Under the pieces are notes generated by a model, which did no database searches, had not been told where the DNA came from, and worked only from the letters and a program-made list of their open reading frames with translations. This document shows, in pieces, positions 1 through 9,388 of a stretch of DNA of 64,000 bases. Location: NCBI GenBank assembly GCA_002728175.1, contig PBVH01000012.1, positions 103,694 through 167,693 of the forward strand. The letters are read 5' to 3'. The stretch comes from Flavobacteriales bacterium. GTDB lineage: Bacteria > Bacteroidota > Bacteroidia > Flavobacteriales > BACL11. How positions within the stretch are numbered: the stretch's first letter is position 1; each line of letters begins with the position of its first letter. A program made the position numbers and the translations under genes.

Positions 1-631
1 TGATTTTCCAATTATTGTAAAGTAAAATATTAGCTTTAGTGTGCATATTAACTCTTGGATATAACAATTCCTTATCGCTTTCTAAAAGTGACTGATTTGG
101 TCGGTTTATATGAAAGAGTGAAATTCCACTATAAATATCAATCGAATTATTAATTGTTTTTTTATTTAATAGGCCAAAATTTATGTCGGGATAATAAAAA
201 CTTACATTATCAAAATTTTCTTGTTCTATAAAAACCAGATTATCAAACGAAATTCTTCTTTGGTAAAAACCTGCACTTAAACCTATTGCAAAAAATGTTG
301 TGGAGTTTTTTTTTATAGATTTACTGTAATTAATGATTGAACCTGTAGTTTGATATCTAGCGTCTCCTGCGATATCGTTCATAAAATGAATTCCAAAAGA
401 GTTGTTATTTGCTATATTTTTTGATTCTACTGACATTAAAAATGTACTGAATGGATCTGCAACAACTTGCCATTGGTTACGTTTTTGTAATACAACGTGA
501 TAATCTGAACTTTGAAAGGTTGTAAATGATGGGTTTGTGAAAAAAGTTGAGTTTTTATATTGAGAAAAATGAATGTCTTGTGATGTTGCATTTAATGTTG
601 TAACTAGCAGTATAATGACAAATCTTTTCAT
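1..631 (-). CDS. PorP/SprF-like type IX secretion outer-membrane protein, partial (3' end beyond window)
   Basis: Translating the minus strand from the ATG at 631 gives an uninterrupted frame of about 210 residues that runs off the left edge. It opens with a signal peptide (MKRFVIILLVTTLNATS) followed by QDIHFSQY and an NPSF motif, the standard opening of the PorP/SprF family, whose members are predicted outer-membrane beta-barrels of the type IX secretion/gliding machinery. The rest alternates polar and aromatic residues as barrel strands do. Its start overlaps the stop of the upstream cargo gene by 4 nt (ATGA), so the two are probably translationally coupled. PorP-like genes commonly sit directly behind a large protein with a type B sorting domain, as here. 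The C-terminal third is missing, so barrel completeness cannot be judged. Confidence 0.85.
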   Translation of the reverse strand, partial: MKRFVIILLVTTLNATSQDIHFSQYKNSTFFTNPSFTTFQSSDYHVVLQKRNQWQVVADPFSTFLMSVESKNIANNNSFGIHFMNDIAGDARYQTTGSIINYSKSIKKNSTTFFAIGLSAGFYQRRISFDNLVFIEQENFDNVSFYYPDINFGLLNKKTINNSIDIYSGISLFHINRPNQSLLESDKELLYPRVNMHTKANILLYNNWKI

Positions 632-3600
632 TTTATTATCGTTATATTACCTTTTTTAAACAACTTCTTCTCTCCTAAGCATGTTATGTCCAAATAAAAA
701 TCTAAAACTTGAGGAGCAAGCTGTTTTTCTTTATAAGTGCCATTCCATTCTTCATTTTTATTTGTGCTAGCAAAAACTTTTTGACCTAGTCTATTGAAAA
801 TTTCTAATTTGTATTTTGTAATTATGTTACTATTGTCTAAAATATAATACGTTTCATTTTTACCATCTTGATTTGGGCTAAAGGCAGTTGGAATTGTTAT
901 GCTTTCTTCGTTACAAAAAACATCTAAAACTTTTATACACATCGTATCTTTAATAATACAATTATATTCGTTAAAAACCTCAAAAATATAGCATTTATTA
1001 GCTGTGGGAACATCTATTTGTTTCTTTTCATTACTGCCAAAATAAGGCCAATATATCATATCGCTTGTTTCGACCTGTAATGTAACTTGTTGACCTAAAA
1101 ATATAGATTCTGGGACGGTTAAAACTGAATCTATCTTGGGGTTATCATATACATTAATATATATTGAGTCTTTTAAAATACACTGATCAATGTTTATTAC
1201 CTCTACAACATACCATTTAGATATTTTTGGTGTGTCGATAATTGTTTCGGTATTTAAATCAGTAATGTTCCAATTATAACTAGTTATAGGAGAAGATGGA
1301 TTTAAATTTGATACTGCAATAAACACACTATCTCCGTAACATATATCATTTCCAAATAGTGAAATTTTAATGCTTTCAGAAACAACTGAAATACTATCGC
1401 TAGCACTACAAATACCGGAATTTGTTTTTACATAATAATTACCTAAATTGGTAGCATAAATATTCGAGTTTGTAGAGATTGTATCAGAGAAAATATTGTT
1501 AGTAGACCAAAGAATGGTAGAACCACCATAATCTGCTTCTAACAAAATTGAGTCATTACAAAATTTTACCTCAGACAATATGTTTAGTTCCACTTCCCCA
1601 ACATTTACATCTATCTCTCCAATGTCAAAACATGAATTAAATTGTGATTTAATATAATATGTTCCTGTATCAGAAATTAAGATCGATTCGCTCATACTTA
1701 ATGTGTCTAAAAAACTCATGTTAGAAGACCATATAATTTGGGTTCCATTATGTTCAACATTTAATAAAACAGGGTTTTCACAAATTACGGTATCCTCAGC
1801 AAAATTAATATCCACAACAGTAGAATTAACTTTTTGATATATCGTGTCCTTACATGCTCCTTTTTGTATAATCATGTAATACTGTCTTGAAATCTGTGAT
1901 GTGCAAATAGGGCTTGGAGTGTTTGATCCAATCAAATCAATATTTGGATACCAAGAATATAAAGAGTTTGGGTCTGTAAATGCTAACCCTAATTGAACAG
2001 ATTCATTAGAACATTTAATTATTGGTTGTAATGAGTCTGATTGATTTGATAGAATTGTAATTTTTTTAGTAATTGAATCAATTAAGTTACATCCGGATGA
2101 GTCTATTACAGTTAGTGTAACATCATATTCACCAGGTAAAATATAGTTATGAGAGGGGTTTTTTAAATTTGAATAATTACCGTCTCCAAAATCCCATAAG
2201 AATGTAGTAGATGGTGTTATTGAGCTAACATTCTGAAAAGTAATTATTGGGTTACAACTAACAAGAGGCGATGAAAAATTTGCTACAACAATTGGAAAAT
2301 CAAAATCAAACTTAAAAACAGCACTATTACATGCACTTCCTATACCGTTATTTACAGCGGAAACAGCTCCTGGATTTGGTTCTATTGGGAAGTCTGAATA
2401 ACCACCACAACCAGCGCAAACTGCATGATAGATAGTTCCTTTTTTATCAAATCTTGATGTTCCACCATCAACATGTTCCCTACTTTGGTCTCCTCCTAAA
2501 TATGTAGCATATACCAAACTATCTAAATCTGTATCTATAACCATAAGATATATATCATGACCTGTTGTTGTTTGCTGAAAAGCGTTATTTGTTATAGGCA
2601 TGTTAAGCGTTGATAATGCTGTCCAAGGATCGGGGTCACTAGGAGATGGCCCCTGAACATCAGAACCCCAACCAGAAACATAGATATTGCCACAAACGTC
2701 AACCAAAAAGGCTGTAGGTGAGATGTCTGGTGTGCCTCTTCCCGTTCCAAAAACTGTTGATTTCTTTATTGTACTTAGATCTTTTGAAAAGGCTGTTATG
2801 AATTGACCTCCATCTAAAACATAATAATTAGCATTATAAATAAAGCTACTTCCAGGCGCCTTTGTTTGTCCATAAATATAAACTTGATCTTCAGAATCTA
2901 GTTCAATAAAGTACGATTGATCATGATAGTTTGGTTCACCATAAAAAGTTGAATTAACGATAGAATTTCCATCATAACTTAACGTTGTTATAAAGGCATC
3001 TGGTAAGACCGAATCAGTTTTTGTGCTTTTATATGCGTTGGGTGTGGTTGGGAAATCAGTAGATATAGTCCCTCCTGTAACCAAAATATTACTTTCCTGG
3101 TCAAAGGCTAAAGAAAAAATGCCGTCATGTTTTGAGCCTCCTAAAAAAGTGGACCAAACAATTGTACTAAGCTGATTATCCATTTTAAAAACACACCCTT
3201 CTTGATCCCCATTATAAACAGATTGAAACGAGTTTGTAACTGGAAAATCGGTAGATTTTGTACATGTTGCTATGTAAACATTGTTGTTTTTATCTATATC
3301 TATTTCTCCCCTTACTTCATCTGCATAGTTTTTATTAATTGGTACGTGTATGTTTAGTCCATCATTTTCGCTTCCTCCAATATAAGTTGATGATAAAAGA
3401 CTACCACCACTTGCACTAAGTTTAGACACAAAAATATCTGAACCATTATTAAAAGTAACACCCAAACCTCCAACACCATAGTATGTGCCCCCGTTAAAAA
3501 TAGTTTGATAAGCTCCGTTTGTTGTTGGAAAGTTTAATGAGCTGGTGGTACCAAAAATAAAAAGTTCATTTGAGGTGTTAACAACCATACTGTGAGGCAA

Positions 3601-4530
3601 TTCATCTGCGTCACCACCTAGGTATGTTGAATATATCATTTGGGTTCCTGTTGTATCATACTTTGTAATACCTATATCAACTGTGCCTGATGAAAAGCTA
3701 ATTTGAAACGCTCCAGTTGTTGTTGGGTAGCCCGTCCCAAAAACAGTACTACCACTATACAAAAAACCAAAATCATCATACGTGGCAGTGTATCCGAAGT
3801 TATTGGCAAATGAGCCTGAAAACGTCGAAAATTCAAGTGTCGGATCAATTATTAGTTTTTTTGATTTATCATATCCATTTGGAAAAACAAATGAAATAGT
3901 ATTGTTTTTTAATCTGTAGTGACATTTCACCTCAACTAACTTACCATCTATTATTTGATATGAAAAAGGTTTATGTTCTATCGTTGTACTAAAAGACGTA
4001 TTACATATTAAATCACCTTCTAGTATATTAATGCTTTCTAGCCCATCATATTCTATTTTTATATCTTTTACTCTAGCATTAGGTTGTAAATGTAACTCAT
4101 ACTTTAGTTTATCTTCTACAGAAAACATGAGCAAATCGATGCCGTCATATATTTCTTTTTGAGTATACCGTTTGTATGTCCTAACGTGATTTACCCAGCC
4201 ATCTTTATTTCCAATGAAATAATTTTTGTAATATGTACTTGCGCTGTCGAGAACAAAGCGAGTATTTTTATTAGAATTAACGAAATATACTTTATATGAA
4301 TGAGCATCAATATAGTCTCTTGTAATAGTGGAGTTGTGAGTTTCTTTAATTTGATGTTGATTGTAAAATACATATGAAAACTTCCCTTCTTCAATATAGA
4401 GGTCTCCTGAAGGTAAATGTGCTTTACAGAAAACATTTACTGGCAATTGGCCTTTATTTTCAATAAACGTATTCTGAGAATATGTTGTTTTTACTAAAAA
4501 TAAAAATAAAAAAACAGGGCTAAATTTCAT
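628..4530 (-). CDS. Large secreted SBBP/PKD protein with type B gliding-motility C-terminal domain
   Basis: A 1300-residue exported protein. Residues 1-18 are a signal peptide. About 20-235 match the N-terminal domain (DUF7948, opening FIENKGQLP) that precedes SBBP beta-propeller repeats. About 235-745 carry repeated blocks of the form YSTYLGG...D, typical of SBBP repeats. About 745-830 is a PKD domain (WDFGDGNYS, then HNYILPGEYDVTLTV). Cysteine-spaced Ig-like repeats follow to about 1190. The last 95 residues (IPTAFSPNQDG onward) are the gliding-motility-associated type B sorting domain for T9SS export. Likely function is a cell-surface or released adhesin-like protein. It overlaps the downstream PorP/SprF-like gene by 4 nt, its probable export partner. 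Confidence 0.9.
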   Translation of the reverse strand: MKFSPVFLFLFLVKTTYSQNTFIENKGQLPVNVFCKAHLPSGDLYIEEGKFSYVFYNQHQIKETHNSTITRDYIDAHSYKVYFVNSNKNTRFVLDSASTYYKNYFIGNKDGWVNHVRTYKRYTQKEIYDGIDLLMFSVEDKLKYELHLQPNARVKDIKIEYDGLESINILEGDLICNTSFSTTIEHKPFSYQIIDGKLVEVKCHYRLKNNTISFVFPNGYDKSKKLIIDPTLEFSTFSGSFANNFGYTATYDDFGFLYSGSTVFGTGYPTTTGAFQISFSSGTVDIGITKYDTTGTQMIYSTYLGGDADELPHSMVVNTSNELFIFGTTSSLNFPTTNGAYQTIFNGGTYYGVGGLGVTFNNGSDIFVSKLSASGGSLLSSTYIGGSENDGLNIHVPINKNYADEVRGEIDIDKNNNVYIATCTKSTDFPVTNSFQSVYNGDQEGCVFKMDNQLSTIVWSTFLGGSKHDGIFSLAFDQESNILVTGGTISTDFPTTPNAYKSTKTDSVLPDAFITTLSYDGNSIVNSTFYGEPNYHDQSYFIELDSEDQVYIYGQTKAPGSSFIYNANYYVLDGGQFITAFSKDLSTIKKSTVFGTGRGTPDISPTAFLVDVCGNIYVSGWGSDVQGPSPSDPDPWTALSTLNMPITNNAFQQTTTGHDIYLMVIDTDLDSLVYATYLGGDQSREHVDGGTSRFDKKGTIYHAVCAGCGGYSDFPIEPNPGAVSAVNNGIGSACNSAVFKFDFDFPIVVANFSSPLVSCNPIITFQNVSSITPSTTFLWDFGDGNYSNLKNPSHNYILPGEYDVTLTVIDSSGCNLIDSITKKITILSNQSDSLQPIIKCSNESVQLGLAFTDPNSLYSWYPNIDLIGSNTPSPICTSQISRQYYMIIQKGACKDTIYQKVNSTVVDINFAEDTVICENPVLLNVEHNGTQIIWSSNMSFLDTLSMSESILISDTGTYYIKSQFNSCFDIGEIDVNVGEVELNILSEVKFCNDSILLEADYGGSTILWSTNNIFSDTISTNSNIYATNLGNYYVKTNSGICSASDSISVVSESIKISLFGNDICYGDSVFIAVSNLNPSSPITSYNWNITDLNTETIIDTPKISKWYVVEVINIDQCILKDSIYINVYDNPKIDSVLTVPESIFLGQQVTLQVETSDMIYWPYFGSNEKKQIDVPTANKCYIFEVFNEYNCIIKDTMCIKVLDVFCNEESITIPTAFSPNQDGKNETYYILDNSNIITKYKLEIFNRLGQKVFASTNKNEEWNGTYKEKQLAPQVLDFYLDITCLGEKKLFKKGNITIIK

Positions 4531-4547
4531 TGCAAAATAAACTTTTA

Positions 4548-5744
4548 TTAGTTTGATAAGAATCTAGACAAACTATCCTTAACAATCATAAAATCTTCAA
4601 AATTTTCTTTTTTAATTGGATCTCCTGGGGGCAGTGTTTGTTTATATGGGTCAACCTGCCTACCGTTTTTCCAAAATCTATAGCAAACATGTGGACCGGT
4701 AGCTAATCCTGTACTGCCAACATATCCAATAATTTGTCCTTGTTTCACCTTTACATTTCTTTTAATTCCGCTTTTTATTTTAGACATATGCAAATACTGA
4801 GTTGTATACGTATTGTTGTGCTTGATCTTCACATAATTACCATTGTTTCTTGTATAAGATGCCTTGGTGACTACACCATCTGCCGTAGTCCAAATCGGAG
4901 TGCCTGTAGCTGCAGCATAATCTGTACCAAAATGTCCTTTCCATCTTCCAGTGACAGGGTGTTTTCTATTTTTGCTATACCTTGAAGAGATTCTTTTATA
5001 ATCAACAGGGGCCATTAAAAACGCTTTACGTAGAGTTTCTCCTTTCTCATTAAAATAATCACCTCTATTATTTTTTTCTTTATAATAATACGCAAAATAA
5101 CTTTTATTGTTATGAATAAATTCAGCGGCAATTATTTTACCTATACCTATGTATTTATTATCAATATATCTGTCTTCATAGTAAACTTTAAATGCATCTC
5201 CTTTTTGTATTTTAAAAAAATCTATAGTCCAAGCATAAATTGTAGATAGTTCATGTGTTAGTCTCGGGCTGAGACCTTTTTCTTCCATAGCAATCCATAA
5301 AGAGTTATTAATATCTCCTTTAGCTTTTTTTAATCTTACTTCTATATCTTTTTTTCCTAAAAATACAGACATGTCTTTTGTCAAGTCAAAAACAACATAG
5401 TTAACGGGATCTATTTCGTATATAAAAAACTTCGCCTTATCGATTGAGTCTCTTGAGCATATTACTGTATAGTTTTGTCCCGCATTTATTCTTCTGACAT
5501 CAAAAATATTTTTAGAGGCTTTTACAATTTTATTAATTTGTGGATGATCAATATGATTAAAATATAGTATTTCTCCTAATGTTTGATTTGGCTTTACAAT
5601 ATCCTTAATTACCTTAAAAGAATCAACCAAAATACCATACTCATATTTTGGCACATGAACATGTTTGTTTTCTTTTTCATCTTGTTTAAGAAACAAAATA
5701 GAAAACAAGAAACAAACTAGTGCCAAAAAAAATATTTTTTTCAT
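4548..5744 (-). CDS. M23 (LytM-type) peptidoglycan peptidase-like protein with altered zinc site
   Basis: A 398-residue protein with one N-terminal membrane or signal segment (residues 3-20), a middle region resembling the OapA/CsgA-like segment of long M23 proteins, and a LytM domain from about 250 to 370. The first metal motif HxxxD is present (H271, D275), and a conserved His lies at 319. The usual second motif HxH reads H352-V-C354, so the third zinc ligand is Cys. The flanking sequence (TGPHVCYRFWKNG) otherwise follows the family, and I recall this form from other Bacteroidota M23 proteins, so it may be a subfamily trait. It may be a low-activity or regulatory relative. It lies 4 bp from the DUF3108 gene, which may act in the same envelope process. 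Confidence 0.85.
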   Translation of the reverse strand: MKKIFFLALVCFLFSILFLKQDEKENKHVHVPKYEYGILVDSFKVIKDIVKPNQTLGEILYFNHIDHPQINKIVKASKNIFDVRRINAGQNYTVICSRDSIDKAKFFIYEIDPVNYVVFDLTKDMSVFLGKKDIEVRLKKAKGDINNSLWIAMEEKGLSPRLTHELSTIYAWTIDFFKIQKGDAFKVYYEDRYIDNKYIGIGKIIAAEFIHNNKSYFAYYYKEKNNRGDYFNEKGETLRKAFLMAPVDYKRISSRYSKNRKHPVTGRWKGHFGTDYAAATGTPIWTTADGVVTKASYTRNNGNYVKIKHNNTYTTQYLHMSKIKSGIKRNVKVKQGQIIGYVGSTGLATGPHVCYRFWKNGRQVDPYKQTLPPGDPIKKENFEDFMIVKDSLSRFLSN

Positions 5745-5748
5745 CTGT

Positions 5749-6495
5749 TTATATTTTAATTATCGGATACAAGTTGTTTTTATATTCTGTTAGTTCAGCT
5801 TTTATTTTCCCTGCCCAAATTTTTGTTTCTACCTTGTATAACATTTTGTTTTCATCATCTGAAATCCATATTTTCATATCTTCACCATCTTCAAAAACCC
5901 TACCCTCTTGCATTTTTGGTTGAAAAACCATGCATTTAATATCTCCCAAACTTGTTTCTAGAACTTCATCATACAAATATTTAACTTCTAAAAAATAATT
6001 TTCATCATCCATAAAAATGGGTATAGTAAATATACTGTCTGACAAAACACTTTCTTTGTTAAACGTTCTAGCATAGAAAAAAGCTGATAGCATATCTTGG
6101 CTATCATTTGGTATTTTAAACTGGTTATTTTGTGTTTGAACAAGATTCTTTTCGTGATTAAATTCGTATTGTTGTTTTATTACATACCCACCTTCGTACA
6201 CATCTCTTAAAAATTTAACCGGCAAAAAGGTGTTAGTGTCAATATACGTCTCATAAACATCTCTAACTTTAAAAAAAACATCGAAAAATTTTGATGTTTT
6301 ACCTATACCTGTCATATGGTACGTTGGAATTTTATTTAATAAAACTAGTTTAGATATGCTTAACTCTCCATGCCCAACAGCTAATGGTCCAAATGAAATG
6401 GTATACTTTGCAAATTCTCCAACTTTATATGGTTTTTTTTGGCAAAAAGAAATATTGGATATTATCAAAAAAAATATTATACAGCATTGCTTCAT
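5749..6495 (-). CDS. DUF3108 family periplasmic protein
   Basis: 248 residues with a cleavable signal peptide (IIFFLIISNISFCQ) and the body of DUF3108 proteins: FAKYTISFGPLAVGHGELSI near the start, a central DVYETYIDT, and a C-terminal half with alternating beta strands ending in LTEYKNN. The family is common in Bacteroidota and Proteobacteria; its biochemical role is not established, and it is predicted periplasmic or outer-membrane associated. It is 4 bp from both neighbours, downstream of gatA and upstream of the M23-like gene, so it is probably in one transcript with them. Confidence 0.8.
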   Translation of the reverse strand: MKQCCIIFFLIISNISFCQKKPYKVGEFAKYTISFGPLAVGHGELSISKLVLLNKIPTYHMTGIGKTSKFFDVFFKVRDVYETYIDTNTFLPVKFLRDVYEGGYVIKQQYEFNHEKNLVQTQNNQFKIPNDSQDMLSAFFYARTFNKESVLSDSIFTIPIFMDDENYFLEVKYLYDEVLETSLGDIKCMVFQPKMQEGRVFEDGEDMKIWISDDENKMLYKVETKIWAGKIKAELTEYKNNLYPIIKI

Positions 6496-6499
6496 ACAA

Positions 6500-7921
6500 C
6501 TATTGATTGCTCAATTTTTTAGAAAAATACAATAAATTATACTCGTTAAAATGATTTGACATTATATGAATTCCAACTGGTAGGTTCTTGCTATCTAAGC
6601 CAATAGGAATAGAAACTGCTGGATTTCCAGATAAATTAGCTTGAACTGTAAAGACATCTTCCAAATACATTTTTATTGGATCATTATACTTAACCCCCAC
6701 ATCAAAAGCTGTATGGGGACTTGTTGGTGATATTAAAAAATCAAAATCGTTAAATATTTGTATTGTTTTGTCGTATATAAGTCTTCTAATTTTTTGTGCT
6801 TTTGTAAAATACTCATCATTGTATCCAGCACTTAAAACAAACGTTCCTAGCATAATTCTTCTTTTAACCTCTTCACCAAAACCTTCAGTTCTAGTTCTAA
6901 AATACATGTCTTGTAAATCAGAGCTCGCTTCAGACCTATAACCATATCTAACCCCATCATATCTTGATAAGTTTGATGAGGCTTCTGCTGTTGTTAAAAC
7001 ATAATACGTTGGAACCAAATAATCAAGATAGGGAAATGAAATGGGTGAAATAACATGACCCTTTTTCTCTAAACTTTTGATTTTTTTTAAGAACATCTCT
7101 TTAACTTCTTTGTTTAATAGTTTATGAGATAGTGTTTCTTCTATATAAGCAATTTTTTTTGGTGTATTTTTATAATTGTATTCATTGTAGCTTCCAATTG
7201 GGCTGTTTGAAACTGTAGAATCAAAATCATCTTTTCCTGAAATAACCTCTAAAACTAACCCCGCATCATCAATATTATTTGTTAGAGGGCCTATTTGATC
7301 AAATGATGATGCATATGCTATAAGACCGTGTCTGGAAACTCTTGAATAAGTCGGTTTCAACCCCACGACTCCACAAAATGAAGCGGGCTGACGAATAGAA
7401 CCACCTGTATCACTTCCTAGAGCAACTAGACATAGGCCGGCAGCAACTGCAACTGCAGATCCACCCGAAGAACCTCCTGCAACCTTACGTTTATTATGAG
7501 GATTGAGCACGGGGCCATAAATAGAGTTTTCATTAGCAGAACCCATTGCAAACTCATCACAATTTAGACGTCCTATTATTATTGCGTCTTCCTTTAAAAG
7601 TTTTTCAATTACTGTAGCGCTATATATTGACTCAAAACCTTCTAAAATTTTAGATGAGGCTGATATCTTATGACCTTTATAGCAAATATTGTCTTTTATC
7701 GCAACAACCATTCCAGCAAGCTTGCCCTGTGTTCCCTTCTTTATTTTTTCATCTACTTTTTTTGAAGTTTCAAGAGCTGTTTTCTCAAAAACTTCTATAA
7801 AAGCATTTAGGTTTTTCTGTTTTTTTATTTTTTTTAGATATAAGGTAGTTTGCTGAACACAAGATGTCTTATTACTTTTTAGAGCTACATATAAATCTTT
7901 ATATGAACAATAATTTTTCAC
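6500..7921 (-). CDS. gatA: Asp-tRNA(Asn)/Glu-tRNA(Gln) amidotransferase subunit A
   Basis: 473 residues of the amidase-signature family. The Ser-cisSer-Lys catalytic set is visible: K76 (AIKDNI), S151 (GGSSGGSA) and S175 (GSDTGGSIRQPA). GatA frees ammonia from glutamine and passes it to GatB, which amidates mischarged Glu-tRNA(Gln) or Asp-tRNA(Asn) in the cytoplasm. The start codon is GTG (minus strand of 7919-7921); length and the N-terminal helix fit the family. gatB and gatC are not in this window, so the complex is encoded at split loci, which is usual in Bacteroidota. It sits 6 bp downstream of the tatA-type gene. Confidence 0.96.
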   Translation of the reverse strand: MKNYCSYKDLYVALKSNKTSCVQQTTLYLKKIKKQKNLNAFIEVFEKTALETSKKVDEKIKKGTQGKLAGMVVAIKDNICYKGHKISASSKILEGFESIYSATVIEKLLKEDAIIIGRLNCDEFAMGSANENSIYGPVLNPHNKRKVAGGSSGGSAVAVAAGLCLVALGSDTGGSIRQPASFCGVVGLKPTYSRVSRHGLIAYASSFDQIGPLTNNIDDAGLVLEVISGKDDFDSTVSNSPIGSYNEYNYKNTPKKIAYIEETLSHKLLNKEVKEMFLKKIKSLEKKGHVISPISFPYLDYLVPTYYVLTTAEASSNLSRYDGVRYGYRSEASSDLQDMYFRTRTEGFGEEVKRRIMLGTFVLSAGYNDEYFTKAQKIRRLIYDKTIQIFNDFDFLISPTSPHTAFDVGVKYNDPIKMYLEDVFTVQANLSGNPAVSIPIGLDSKNLPVGIHIMSNHFNEYNLLYFSKKLSNQ

Positions 7922-7927
7922 CTAAAT

Positions 7928-8101
7928 TTATTCTTTAGTATCTTTTTCTATTTCGTTTTTTCCCTTTTTAAATTCACTTATACCTTTTCCTAAGCCGCGC
8001 ATAAGTTCTGGGATTTTTTTTCCTCCAAATAAAAGTAGTAGTGCAATTACAATTAATATTATTTCTGGCCCACCAAAAGTAAATAGTATTGTTGATTTCA
8101 T
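7928..8101 (-). CDS. tatA: Twin-arginine translocase TatA/TatE-type subunit
   Basis: A 57-residue frame. It starts at the ATG on the minus strand at 8101. The protein has a short N-terminus with FGGPE, one hydrophobic helix ([13 protein letters not shown]), the hallmark hinge [17 protein letters not shown] and a short charged amphipathic tail. This is the TatA/TatE plan: one transmembrane helix plus an amphipathic helix that assembles into the Tat export pore. It is shorter than TatB. It sits between the EnvC-like gene and gatA on the same strand, a common Bacteroidota order. Confidence 0.93.
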   Translation of the reverse strand: MKSTILFTFGGPEIILIVIALLLLFGGKKIPELMRGLGKGISEFKKGKNEIEKDTKE

Positions 8102-8140
8102 ATGATATTTGTTTTATTTAACAAATTTAACTAATTTGTT

Positions 8141-9388
8141 TTAATAGGCGTTATATAACCATTTTGAAGGGTCCATTTTTTCATAGTTTTTCCATATTTC
8201 AAAATGCAATTCTGTTTTATCCTCTGGATATTTTGTGTCTACAATTCCTATCTTTTCTTTAGCTAAAATCTTATCATTTACTTTTACTAGAACATCTTTA
8301 ACTCCAGAATAAACAGTAAAATATTCTCCATGATTAATTAATATTGCTTTGCCCACACCTTTTATAAAAAATATTCTGCTAATTACTCCATCAAAAACAG
8401 CTCTAATTATAGCTTCTTTGTCGGTTGCTATATCAATTCCATTATTAAATGTTTCAACACCTGAAAACACTTCATGTTTTTGTTTTCCAAAATAGTTGAC
8501 AATTATTCCTGTGGAAAGTGGCCAGGGTAGGTTTCCTTTATTTGCAACAAATTCACTTGATAATAGTTTTGCTTCGGGAGTTAAGGCGTATTCCATATCT
8601 TTTCCCTCTTGTCTTAGTTTTTTTATCTCCTCTTCTATAACTTGTCGAATTTCTTCATCCAGGAGATCCCGAAATTTTTCTTTTTCTTTAAGTTCTTTTT
8701 TAATCTTTTTTTCGGATTTAATTAATTTTTTTGAAATCTCTTGTTTTTCCGTTTGTATTTTATTTAACAAATTTAACTCATCTTTTTTAGCTGTTATAAC
8801 TTTATTTTTATCTACAGAAGCATTTAAAAGTAGTGCTTCCTCTTTTAATAAGCTTTCTCCCTTTAATTTTAAAACTTCTTTGGCTTGTTGAATTTTAAAT
8901 GTTTGATTTTGTCTAAATTTTGTGTATTGCTTTAAATAAGCTAATCTTTTATAAGCCTGGTTAAAACTTTTTGCCGAAACAATAAAAACTAAGTCATTTC
9001 TTCCCGTTTTTTTTACATACAAATTGTAAATCATTTTTGCATACTCAGCCTTTAGTTTTTCCAGTCGCTTCTCCTCATTTTCAATATCAGTTTTTGTTTT
9101 GAATATTTTTTCGTTGATTTTTGTGATTTGCCTATCAATTGATTTAAATTCATTATCTAGAGTTACTAATAAATTGTTTTGGTTTCTTATTTGCTTTTGT
9201 AATACTTTTAAGTAATTAACAGATTGTTTTTTATCTTTTTTTACCTTTTCAAGTAATTGATTTGTATAAGAAATTTCTTTTTCTATAGCTTGTTTTTTTT
9301 TCTTTAATTCTTCTGTTGATTGAGAATAAATATATGTGTGAAAAAAACAAATCACAAAAAGAGATAGATAAAGTCTACAGTTTTTCAT
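8141..9388 (-). CDS. EnvC-like murein hydrolase activator (coiled coil plus LytM domain)
   Basis: 415 residues: signal peptide (1-22), a long charged coiled coil (about 23-265, heptad-like runs of K, E, L and I), then a LytM/M23 domain (about 285-412). The domain keeps HFEIWKN near the C-terminus, but the first metal motif reads NNGIDIAT where active enzymes have His, so zinc binding is unlikely. This layout matches EnvC-type activators, which bind and switch on amidases during daughter-cell separation. It is the last gene of the flippase-dut-nucleotidyltransferase-TPR-DUF4292 cluster and overlaps DUF4292 by 14 bp. Confidence 0.88.
   Translation of the reverse strand: MKNCRLYLSLFVICFFHTYIYSQSTEELKKKKQAIEKEISYTNQLLEKVKKDKKQSVNYLKVLQKQIRNQNNLLVTLDNEFKSIDRQITKINEKIFKTKTDIENEEKRLEKLKAEYAKMIYNLYVKKTGRNDLVFIVSAKSFNQAYKRLAYLKQYTKFRQNQTFKIQQAKEVLKLKGESLLKEEALLLNASVDKNKVITAKKDELNLLNKIQTEKQEISKKLIKSEKKIKKELKEKEKFRDLLDEEIRQVIEEEIKKLRQEGKDMEYALTPEAKLLSSEFVANKGNLPWPLSTGIIVNYFGKQKHEVFSGVETFNNGIDIATDKEAIIRAVFDGVISRIFFIKGVGKAILINHGEYFTVYSGVKDVLVKVNDKILAKEKIGIVDTKYPEDKTELHFEIWKNYEKMDPSKWLYNAY

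Noticed and set aside
8496..8891. 131-residue plus-strand open frame
   Set aside because: Serine-rich mirror of the EnvC-like coiled-coil gene on the other strand; no start signal or family features.
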